Shown here: positions 1 to 9,524 of the stretch, piece by piece
Layout: the number at the start of each line of letters is the position of its first letter
How positions within the stretch are numbered: the stretch's first letter is position 1
From: Paramyrothecium sp. XJ0827
Taxonomy: Eukaryota; Ascomycota; Sordariomycetes; Hypocreales; Stachybotryaceae
Reading direction: 5' to 3'
NCBI GenBank assembly: GCA_020881915.1
Contig: JAJFPB010000003.1
Span: forward strand, 186,001-250,000
Length of the DNA: 64,000 nucleotides
Program-made: the position numbers and the translations under genes
The notes under the pieces: model-generated
Databases searched by the model: none
The model's input: only the letters and a program-made list of their open reading frames with translations
Told to the model about the DNA's origin: nothing

Positions 1-384
1 ATTATATCTCAAAGGGACATTTTATAATTCTCTAATTGAATAGGGTTCAACTAGACCACGATCTAGCTTTAGGCGGTAGTCTTTCTGGAGCTTTTAGAGT
101 TAAAATCTTAGAATTTTCTTGATAATTTGGTGCTTGTGCAGCATATAAAGACGCTAATCAGAGTTCGCAATCACAATGTAACGTGGCAGCTTCGAAAGGC
201 CAGGAAGCGCGCTACGAGAAGAGATATTAGACTGAGGTCCTAGGCCATGCACGACTTTGTCGCCTCATTACCTTCTCCATTCATTGCGTAAATTCTTGAA
301 ACCTATCCCGTCCACCCTTCCAACAACCTGAAAATAACAGAAACAAAATATAGAAAGCGAATTATAACTCAGAAATTACTCAAA
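1..384. other. Left-edge non-coding stretch
   Basis: I see no coding frame with recognisable content here. It lies downstream of the minus-strand gene that ends at 385. Confidence 0.5.
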
Positions 385-1244
385 TTATGCATCTGTTACG
401 TCACGAACGCGCTGGACATCAAGTGACTTTCCACCATATCCTGCAATGATCTCAATGACTCTCTGTATAGCTTCGACTTCTTCAGCTTCTATCCCTACTC
501 TCAGGCAAGCTCTCAGATGCCAGTACGTCGGAGCGCGTAGATTCTGTGTCATAATGGCGGGAAGGACAACGAGTTCCGTCTCTTGCAAGCTCAAAATCCT
601 ATGATCGGACAGGAAGAGGCCATAAGATATGTTGACGGATATCCATGCTGTCATTTGTAATTAGCCGTTATCACAAACCTGTGTTTGGTGGTGAGTCAAT
701 CGAAATTGGACTTACGAATATCAAGATGGGACTCTAAGGTTTTCACATGTCCACCTTTCTCACTCTTGTACAGGACATTGAGAACTTTAGCTGCGCGCTC
801 CGAGTTTTCTGGACCTGTCTGCCAATCCTCTCTGCGTCAATAGAGTTAGATAGAACTAGTCTTCTGTATAATATATGGCCTGCGACAACAAGGTCTGGGA
901 ATTCGATGAACTCCTGAAAATCCGGGTTCTCTCACCTCGAGCAGGAATAGTCCCGATCTTCCGGTCTCTCGACCTCGGATATAGAAGTCACTGCCTCGAT
1001 GACGACGGGTATTCCATTGATGATGATGCACTTGACCAGAGCCTCTCTCAGGCGACGAACTAGAGCTTGACGTGCGGATGACGTCTGATAATCTGGCTGA
1101 GCGACTAAGTGTTCATACAATCGGCCAGCAAGCTGCTGCTGTCCACTTCCGATAAGAGACGCAATCTTTTCTTGGTAATAATCATTAGCTCGGGACCCGT
1201 AACAACTTGAACGTGTTCATATCGAGCGAGGTAAGACGAGACAT
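385..1244 (-). CDS. Carboxymuconolactone decarboxylase/AhpD-like protein, apparent frameshift near N-terminus
   Basis: Reads as a small CMD/AhpD-fold protein; family members are decarboxylases or peroxidase-like enzymes, and the substrate here is unknown. Proposed exons: 1244-936, 831-716 and 647-385. Introns are GTGAGA...CGCAG and GTAAGT...GACAG, and all joins keep frame. Family-like stretches include LIGSGQQQLAGRLYEHLVAQ, then REALVKCIIINGIPVVIEA, and near the C-terminus a QNLRAPTYWHLRACLRVGI segment with the conserved His and small residues. The ATG at 1244 opens MSRLTSLDMNTFKLLRVPS and then hits TAA TGA. The family-like reading resumes in another frame about 10 nt on (ANDYYQEKIASL). Either one base is lost near 1190-1197, or translation starts further in. 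I favour a recently broken gene or a sequence error. Confidence 0.6.
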
Positions 1245-1553
1245 AATTACCACAGTTAGATACCAGCCATGCTTCCGAAAGCGGGGTGGAAATTCTGCTT
1301 CCGCCCTTTCAAACAGGTTCTTCAGTGGCTCCAGTAGCAAAGTTGCATCATTCGATGGAGTGAGAATTTCCATGGCTAGCGATGTGGGAATATCATAACA
1401 ATGCGTCTGCAACGTAAAATTGGGCGCTGGATTCTCAGCTTGATTGTGTTTTAAGACGTAGCGTGTAGCGATATCGGACAAGCTGGCGAATGCAAGGGCG
1501 CATACTACCCTCCGATCGCACTCAGGTGTGAGACACTTTGGGCAAATGCACAA
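1245..1553 (-). other. Open frame upstream of and in phase with the CMD-like gene
   Basis: About 100 codons lie open directly upstream of the proposed ATG at 1244. They contain a CxCxxC cluster (CICPKCLTPEC) followed by an Ala/Leu-rich helix. This loosely resembles the cysteine-containing C-terminus of AflR-type regulators, but the match is too weak to name. It may be a relic of a neighbouring regulator or chance. Confidence 0.2.
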
Positions 1554-3090
1554 ACAGGCGTGTGGCTGTGCAGACGTAATATGAGCTTCAATATCGTGAT
1601 AGCGATTTGCTATCGAGAAATGTATCTATGTGCAGTATCATCATGACGTTAGCATTATGTGCGTCTAAAAATACAATACTTCCATCACGTTCATTTCCAT
1701 GTTTTATGACATGTCATATTAAAGAAAACAATTGTCAACCGGCTCTATAAATGATTTTCTAATTTTGTAGAAAAATTTGGCTACTCTGGGAACTCACTAG
1801 AGTTGGTGTATACTCATACCGTTGACCGGAAAAGACGTTGGAGTCAGACCTCTTACCTTTTTGAGTTTCGCCATGTCCTTATCACCATGGCAGGTAGTAA
1901 TGTCATCCTTGCCGTGGAAAGCTTGAAGCGAAGAAAATCCAGGTATTCGAGGGACGGGAGAAAGTCATCACTTGCAGAGAAAAGCCATGGTTGTAACACG
2001 TAGAAGAACGTGGCAAAAAGGAGCTTCCTAGCTGGCTGGATGGACGGTAAATCAGGGTATCAAATTACCAAGTTTGACCTATATAGCCCGATAATCTGTT
2101 TCATCGCACAAAGAGAGAGGAGATGCAAAAAGAGAGGGTCCGCATAACACTGAGGAACATCCAGTCTATAAGGAGTCTCTATCTTGAGCTTCGTTACCCA
2201 AGTCTCAGTATATACACTCGGAGCTCCGAAAACCAGACGCCCCAGAGTGAGCAGATAAAAGGACTGGCACCTACTTCTTCCGAAAACTTGATTTGTACTC
2301 AAAGCGCGTAGGTCGACCGCCATGGGTGTTTTTGATTGCAAAAAGTCCTCGGGTGATGTAGTATGATTTATTTCATTACCGTCTCCGCTATGCTTCTAGC
2401 TCAGGCCCTGAGACGTATTCGTGCAACCGTCCGATGTAAGTGCACTTACACTCTGGATTGCTGCGGCGCAGGCGTGTCAGACTCTAGATACTTCATAATA
2501 GACTCACAAGGGTCTAATGTTTAACTTTCCAAGGTGATGCAGAGCTGAAGACGGACCTTGGCCGGCCTCACCAGCCAAAATTGACTGAACCACAACATAA
2601 AAGATGATTGGAATTCTCGTATTGCCGAACAGAGTCAGGTCGACCACCTTGGCATACCAGGGCCCTGTGGGTGCTTCACGGCTGCTCCAGATTTTGGTAA
2701 GGATTAGCATCAATTGATTGTCTAGGAAATTTTAATCACGGGATTGACTTCGCTTAGGTTTCTGTGTGCGTACTTGCATGTTTCACAATGGACATACTGA
2801 ATGAGGAACACTATTTGATATGATCGGAACCCTTAAGAGACAAGGTATTGAAGAGCCATAACTGAAATAGCCAACCAATGTTGGGTGTGGAGAGGAGTAA
2901 TCTTCAGCCAAGGTTCAAATGACTGCGTTCTATGTCGACCGGCAGCGCATGCATGCGACTTCGAATACCATTCAGAGTAATGAGTTTGGCATTTGAGGAA
3001 TCACTCTATCGGATCTGTTCTATTCGTAGTGCAAACAGCACAGAATGGTGGAGAGAAAAAGTATCAAGATTATAATTTAGAAGTGCGGTA
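1554..3090. other. Non-coding or unrecognised, 1.5 kb
   Basis: No confident gene. Two short minus-strand frames (2060-2341 and 2504-2713) have protein-like composition. The second contains PTGPWYAKVVDL, faintly like the proline-rich start of some fungal P450s, but neither continues into a recognisable domain. Decayed relics are possible. Confidence 0.3.
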
Positions 3091-3600
3091 TCATCTGAAG
3101 CCATGCAGGAGTCCAATAAACACTATCGGAACGTGTCTAAGGCTAACGAAAGATGAAATAACTATGCACATTCTTGAGCATGCATAAGCCACCAGAGCTA
3201 GACATAAGAAACCTCGAAATAGATAATCCCCAATATCGAAAGGGTCAGGTAGTACGTTCTCCATGCCGAGTGCATCAATCAAGGAAGACAATAATAATGC
3301 AATAATGGCCACAAGAAAGGCGATTATTGCAACAGCCACCAAAGTCAGCCCAATGTGAAAGCAGGCAATTTTCCAAAGCAAAAGCTCGATGCTAGTCGGA
3401 AACTCAAAGTTCCACGCGGTCAAATGTACACTACCGTAGAAAATTGGGTGCAGTAAGCTCAACGCACATAGGCCAGGCGCGTCTGCGACGAACATTACTC
3501 CGTCGTTGAGTTCGAATCCAGTGAGTGCGTATGAGAAGCTGAGATTCGAGAAAGGGTCAAGCAGATATTGTCCCTCGAAATATCATTCCAAGAGCATTTT
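3091..3600 (-). pseudogene. Relic of a fungal multi-pass membrane protein (C-terminal part)
   Basis: The minus strand encodes a hydrophobic fragment. It contains HLTAWNFEFPTSIELLLWKI, a long membrane segment rich in Ala/Ile/Val/Leu, and CSRMCIVISSFVSLRHVPI. This order (a WNxxFPT...LLW motif, then a TM segment, then ExFxSLRxxP) matches the C-terminal half of a common uncharacterised ascomycete membrane protein family. Upstream the frame meets a TGA just before YFEGQYLLDPFSNLSF, and further family-like codons (WVENPAEFAKS) fall in another frame. The N-terminal half and the usual C-terminal tail are missing. Both point to a degenerated copy. Function is unknown. Confidence 0.45.
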
Positions 3601-3659
3601 ATGATGTCCGCGACTTTGCAAATTCTGCTGGGTTTTCGACCCAGAGGCTCAGGCTTTGG

Positions 3660-5651
3660 AGAATGCATATTTCGAGGGCCGTTAGCTTACATACCCGGAG
3701 ATCAAATGTGACCGCCGACAGCCTTGCTCCAAATGTCGGAAAGCCAGCGTTGCCTGCCAACGCCCTGGCAGCGGAGAGAAGCAGAGGTAGAGTCTCCCAT
3801 CAAACACAGCTCTCGGCCTTACTGATCAGTCGTCAACCAAGGCCGGTTCATAGAAGCTACGTACAAGCCCTCGAGGGCCAGGTAGCAGCGCTAGAGGTCT
3901 TTATCCGCAAACTGGCTTTGAGCAATGCCGACCAGTGTGAGGAGATCCTGTGCCAATTTCTCCACAACAGCCCCCTTTCCGTCAACGCGGCTGGGGACGC
4001 TGTGTCACCGGCTGCGGACGCCTTGGAGGCGGGAATTGGAGAGAACATGGCCGGCCTTGCGCGTGCACGTGCTGACCAGCTGCATAAGGCCAGGATCGGC
4101 GGCTCAACGCACTTCTACGGTGGCAGGAGTATGTTCAACATCCATTCAGTGGAGCCGTCATTAATTCCAACTTCCGTTGAAACTCCAGCAGTTAACGAGC
4201 CGGAGCCGCCAGCGGGCTTGTAACGCTTGGCGATTGCTTCACCGACTTGGAAATGCGCGGCGATGGCGCTGTGGGATTGGTTCATTTTGCTCCCCTTAAT
4301 GATGTCTCATAGCGATTAATGGCCGCTTTCTTCAAGTACTAATATTAATTCAGTATGGTTGTGTACAGGGAATACTTTCTCCGCGGCTACGACGTCGGCG
4401 TGGGACGATACTATTCCGATTTGCTCCTGTGGGCTGTTTGCGCCATGAGTGCTGTGGTAACGCGGGAGCCCATCCTATCCGATGTCTTCGTTAGCCAGGC
4501 TGAAGCTCTTCTTAATGTGTCCCTCGAAAACCCGGATATACCTATGTTATATGCCCTAATTTTGCTGGGCTAACTGGAGATCGGTCGCGGCCGCGCATCT
4601 AAAGGATATCTATCCTGTAGCATGGTATTTCGCTTAATAAATAAGATGGAACTGCACCTTAACCCTAATAATTAGGGCCGGGCGTAAGAGATAGATATAA
4701 ATAGAGAAGTATTGCGGCGGGTCTACTGGGCAGCCTTTATTATAGATAAGTAACCGAGTCTCTTATTTGGGAGGGCGCCGGCTCTCTACCCACAAGTATT
4801 AGATGTCGCGGAGACAGTCATAATTCATACCCTTCGGACTGGAGTGGGTTTTTAGAAACTTATATTGCACCTGGAACGTCGATAAACGCATTCGAAGATG
4901 GTATCGGACTTGTGGCGGCTCTCAAATTCTGCATTAAACTTACATAGATTATCCATACCATACTGGCCGAGCTGTTTGAGAACCAGCGTGTGACGGTCCT
5001 TGAGAGCATAGTAGAAGCAACTACGATTGGACGTACACACGTGTCATTAACCGGTTGGCTGGCGAATTTGCCAAATAGACTACACTGGAATCAATGGATG
5101 ATCGACCAGCTCCCTCCATACGTGTACCATCTCCAGTAAGTCTCCCATCTTCATTTGCCGCGTCCCTTTAGTCGTGTAGCATATAGTTCGCCTTCTTCTT
5201 GGGAGGTATCCCACTGACGTAGACCAGCCTTTTCTTCCATACAATAATGATTATTCTCCACCGACCGCCTCATCAACCCCGAAATCGCGAAGCCCGTATG
5301 TTTTCTGGAGAAGATGTCCATATATGTCGCGAGTCACTAAGGGTAATCCTTAAGTTGATCCGTAGCTTTTCCCGTTACTATAGCTACTCTTTCCTGCCCA
5401 TTGACTTTGTTCAGACCTTATCAACATCGGCGGGCGCCATCTTCATGTTGCGAAATGTCACGAGTCTACATTGGAATGATGCGGAGATGTCTCGCTCCCT
5501 CGACATCATAGTGCAAACCATGGAAGGCATTAAAGATGTGTGGTCTTGTGTGCAGGATATCCTTCAGACAATTTTGAAAGCTCAGCAAAGCGAGGCATCT
5601 AGCATGTTAGGCATGAACCTTGACATAGGTTTCAATCTTCTGCATATCTAA
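3660..5651 (+). pseudogene. RIP-damaged Zn2Cys6 transcription factor pseudogene
   Basis: A nearly full-length fungal regulator can be followed through several frames. It starts with a Zn2Cys6 segment (IKCDRRQPCSKCRKASVAC, about 3690-3755). A frame change leads to a coiled-coil linker (SYVQALEGQVAALEVFIRKL, about 3856-3915). The PF04082-type regulatory domain follows (FLRGYDVGVGRYYSDLLLWA from 4380; YALILLG then LEIGRGRASKGY; VLRRVYWAAFIIDK; RLHWNQWMIDQLPPYVYHL about 5080). It ends with LHRPP and a C-terminal helical part to 5651. Within the single frame of 4331-4753 there are six stops (4340, 4346, 4571, 4673, 4685, 4751) at places where family members have Gln or Trp. That is the CpA-to-TpA pattern of RIP. 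Several acidic and Gly positions are also G-to-A changed. It is not functional. Confidence 0.8.
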
Positions 5652-5907
5652 CCTAGCCTCATATATAGAGATGGGGTTATGTAGTATTGGTATTATCAAT
5701 CAGAACGCGTATGAATTTTGAATACAGGTTTTAAATCTCTATTAACCACTTTAATTCTTAAACTTTTCCATTTTAATGCCCACCGAGTCGCTACGAAGAT
5801 GTATTCTACTCCATGTTAACAGTTGAATCGTATTCTCCTAGAATTGCCCTCGGATTTCACCTGGCACTGTCCATTAGAGTCTTCCTACACCGAGGAACAC
5901 AAGTAAC

Positions 5908-7090
5908 TCACAATATCTGCCTTATCCCACACTTCGACTCCCCAAAAGAAAAAAGAAAAACAGAGCATTGTGGTATAGTGTGCCACTCAGTAAGTACGAA
6001 GCTGACCAGCTCTGGAGTTAGCCAAATGATACCATCTACTGCCCTGAACTCCACCATGTTGTCACCAGCCTCGAACCCATGCACCTCGAACGCCATTCGA
6101 CCAGACTTCAGCCAGTTGCCGCCGGACATCGGAGGAGCCCAGCGCTGGGGGATCACTCGATTTGACCGAGATGGGCATGTTTCGACTACTGGTTCCTTGG
6201 GGCCCGCGCCATGAGATTTTCCACACGATATCGCAATTAATAAAGTCTAATCCAAGGATTTTCGTGCCTCCTTTTTGTATGAAGACATCCTCAAACATGA
6301 CTGCCGCAATGGACGGGCTAATCCCAATGTTGTTGACTTTTGGACCGCTAGGGAGACGTTGATCAATGGTGCCTTCCAATACAGTGGCATTTCCTGATTG
6401 CCGTATGCGGCGTCACCAAAGAAAAGTGGTTGTTCTTGCTCTAGGCTTTGCCTTATGTGAGCAACACAAATCTTCGATTTCATCTTGTAGCCTTTAAGGT
6501 TCGAACTGTAATTGTGGGACGCTCAACAAATGTTGCGATGTGCTCAAGCGTCATAGGCCTTTGCTGATAAGACGCTAAACTTTGCTCGATATGAACGCTT
6601 ATGGTCTAATTGCTGTTAACCCAGTTGGAAAATCCAAGTACCTTGCGCCCAGCAGCGAGGTTGCCTGCGTATGTATCATAGCACTCTTCGCTGTAACGCC
6701 GAACGAGCTCTGGTGACTTTCCAAGCTGGTCTTGGTTGATTGCGATGACTGCCTGGTTTGAAATCGTATGAAAGGAGCTTGTTGGTATTAACTGTCATAA
6801 GGTGTTACCTAGAATTAAGGGCGACTTAAAATTCGACCATATGCTAAAATGCATACGTTTTGCCTCCCTGACAAAGTCCCTAATCCAATTCTTGTTAGGA
6901 TGGATTAACCCTAGCGTTATTCAATCTAATTCAGGACATAGAAACTCACATGAGCATATCTAGGTCCGGGAATGAGCCAGCAGCAGTGTGCTTGACGAAA
7001 CGAATAGCATGATTGGTGATTCTCCAATTACTGCCCCAAATATGGAAGATTTCGACACCAATCCGCCAAGAGTTGGCGATGGGGGCGGCC
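5908..7090 (-). pseudogene. GH27 alpha-galactosidase relic
   Basis: Minus-strand pieces in shifting frames match the second half of the GH27 catalytic domain in the right order. They are ANSWRIGVEIFHIWGSNWRI and AAGSFPDLDMLM (7080-6945; the family has GxFNDPDML), HFSIWSNFKSPLILG (about 6850-6800), and AVIAINQDQLGKSPELVRRY plus EECYDTYAGNLAAGRKVLGF (6755-6620; the family has AINQDPLG). Frames between the pieces carry stops. Downstream (6480-5908) are beta-rich frames with ILGLDFINCDIVWKIS and NWLKSGRMAFEVHGFEAGDN, which could be a C-terminal accessory sandwich domain of the same enzyme (inference, weaker). The signal peptide and N-terminal half are absent. It was probably a secreted glycoside hydrolase before decay. 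Confidence 0.6.
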
Positions 7091-7630
7091 CTTGAAGTTT
7101 GTTAGTTCTCTCTAAGCTTCAACATGAGATATTTGTGTATGAAGGAACTCGAGAATAAGGCAGGTAATAAGGATTGATCTCGGTGGCAGAAAAATAGGAA
7201 AGGGGGTCACTGTCTCTCATGAAATGGATAACTTTAAGAAAGGAAGAACGCACGAGCTGCCAAGGTCCTAATCACCTCCTCCCCCAAACAATTGACAGAA
7301 CTGAAAGAGAAATTTCACGATCCAATCTGGCGACCTCGCCCATGACACAGAAACGCTCCGCAGATCGAGACTCCTCCCGTTGAAATCAGCCCCAACTGTA
7401 GTATTGGCCACTCGGAGCCATTGTTCACTCGGGGGGTGTTATATTACGCGACCGTAACAACTGACAACCCTATGAACCGTACCTGTATCCCTATGGCAAT
7501 CACACGAGCACATGAATTGCAAAATAATGCAAATCAACCCACACTCAGGCCAAACTAGACTAAGCGCAGACCCCTCAGATAGTACGAAAGGAAAGCTTGA
7601 AATTTCCCCATTTAACTTTCTATATTCTGA
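7091..7630. other. Non-coding stretch between two relics
   Basis: No coding content recognised. The missing N-terminal half of the alpha-galactosidase is not found here on either strand. Confidence 0.4.
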
Positions 7631-8542
7631 TCAAACTAATTCGTGGTTATAGATGATATGTTTAGAACGACAAGCAGCGCGTCCATCCAATATCTGCAAG
7701 CATCTTCCACCCAATACCTCATCTTCAAGGCAATCAAGCACTAGCATACAACCTGGTGTGTTCGCCATTACAGTTACTTCCAACGATGTCTTCATAATAG
7801 CCTCCTGGGTGTTTTCTCCGCAACCCCAAAACACAGGTACGCTAGCCTCATCTCCAGCAACCTCGCTCAGCGGTCGTCCGTCCATGGTCATGGGTGCATC
7901 GCCCCATTGAGGCTTGTCCACATCCTCGATGCCCAACGTCTTCAAAGCATCCCACCCCCATGCCACACACCCGCCGCGGGTCGGCAAGTAGCGTCGTGTT
8001 ATGGAACGCACCATGTCGAGATCTGCTTTCTTGTACGGACGCATTGATACCACGTACGTGCCCCCTGTAAAAACCCCAGCCGGATTCAGCGGGATATTGG
8101 TGCAACACATGGGCACGTTACGGTCCAGCAGAGTGTGGAGTGGGGGAAGACCTGCGGCCACCAATCCCGACTCAAAGCTGTAGCTGCAGCCAATCAAAAA
8201 AGCAACGTGATCGTCGGTCCAATGAGTGAGGATGTCCGGAATGCCGGCCTCGATAAGCTTGGAGTCCCTGTACACATGAAATAGAGGACAATCTGTGCGT
8301 AGATCTATTAGTGATACGATGCTCTCGCCGCTAATTCGAAGATAAGATTTGAGCTATGAATAATCTCCTGGCGTTCGCGATTCAGCGAGTAAAGGACACG
8401 GGACTGGATTCCGGGCACAAAGGTCACGGACGTCATCCGCATGCCGCGACGGAAGAACGATTAGTTTAGCCTGAAGGTGGGCAGGAGCCAGACCAGATGT
8501 TAACTTGGTATTTTTGTTGTCAGGAGCTGCGAGGCGCGACAT
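7631..8542 (-). pseudogene. D-glutamate cyclase-like protein (DUF1445) with one in-frame TAG
   Basis: Uninterrupted family-like sequence except for one stop. The first part has TSGLAPAHLQAKLIVLPSRH and NPVPCPLLAESRTPGDYS, then TAG at 8356-8354. The same frame continues with LKSYLRISGESIVSLIDLRT, DCPLFHVYRDSKLIEAGIPD, DHVAFLIGCSYSFESGLVAA and RPYKKADLDMVRSITRRYLP, and ends at 7631. Length without the stop (about 303 codons) fits the family, related to mammalian D-glutamate cyclase. The stop falls where CAG (Gln) would suit, a single C-to-T in a CpA context. No intron can remove it cleanly: the flanking codons are conserved and no GT-AG pair fits. An ATG at 8542 is the natural start. It may be a very young pseudogene, a readthrough gene, or a sequence error. 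Confidence 0.75.
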
Positions 8543-9059
8543 GAGCCCGAGTCCAAGCTGATATCACCAAGCACTAGAGTATTGTGGATAGTGGCAGTAT
8601 CCGTCATGATTGATAGGTTGGTGGAAGAAAGTGAGACAAAAAACACATGTGCTTGACAGTTTGCGCGTCTTTGACTTCAATTGTGGCTTCTGTCATGCGA
8701 TTTGTTCTTTGTATCATAGACGAAACAGGAAGGGAACCTAATGGGCGGAGTCAGAAGTCCGTCTCCGATGACCTTGTCGCAGCACTCATCCGTCGACCCG
8801 CAGACTACGGACTTCCCCTTCGTCCACTAAGTCTTGCATAATGTCCATTGCGGAGATCGAAAGTCAACTACGTCAAGCTCGTGTTTTGGGTAGGTAGTTA
8901 TTGCTCCAAGCAGAAATATAGCGGACACGCCACGAATTGCATCAATCATAGCGTACAGCCACTCCCACAGCGGTTCATAATGACATGCTAACCTTGTAAC
9001 ATTAGGATTTATTTCGCACATCAGCATGTCAGGCATTTGGATATCCATCGATCGAGGCG
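8543..9059. other. Unassigned region upstream of the DUF1445 gene
   Basis: No recognised gene. A minus-strand open frame at 8827-9048 has no identifiable domain and ends abruptly. Confidence 0.3.
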
Positions 9060-9340
9060 GGACCGTCCCTACTAACTGAAAATATATTATTAGTAACTAT
9101 AGCTTACTTGCTTTAAAGAATATACCAAGTAGTGGCTCTACTATTAAAAGATCGCTTAACTAAAGGTCTTATAATAATATTATAAAGACTCTATAATAAC
9201 TATAGAGACTCTTATATTGTAAGTAAGCCATACTAATAATAGCTATGTATTCTAATTATCTTATTATTCTAAACTATAGTATTATATTATTACTTGATGC
9301 AATTATTTACTTAATCATTTCTTAAAGAGATAATTTAGAA
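9060..9340. repeat. AT-rich island, RIP-like
   Basis: About 280 bases of strongly AT-biased DNA, dense in TA, TAA and ATTA, in sharp contrast to its flanks. This is the composition left by heavy RIP on an old repeat. No coding frame or terminal repeats can be made out, so the parent element is unknown. Confidence 0.6.
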
Positions 9341-9524
9341 GAGCAGACCAATGCGTAGACAACTAAGAATGCGAACATTTTGTTGGTACCGCTGATTAGT
9401 GATATTGACTGAAATTGGCGCGTCAGCCATGAATCTTGATATTTGTCATTGTTAACCCATAGAATAGCCCGATTCCTATTTCGTCAACAAGCAAAAGCCA
9501 TTGGACGCATGCTTAGGGCCAGCA

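Noticed and set aside
2504..2713. Possible P450 N-terminus (TGPWYAKVVDL)
   Set aside because: Only about ten residues resemble a P450 hinge. No I-helix, ExxR or heme motif follows in 2 kb.
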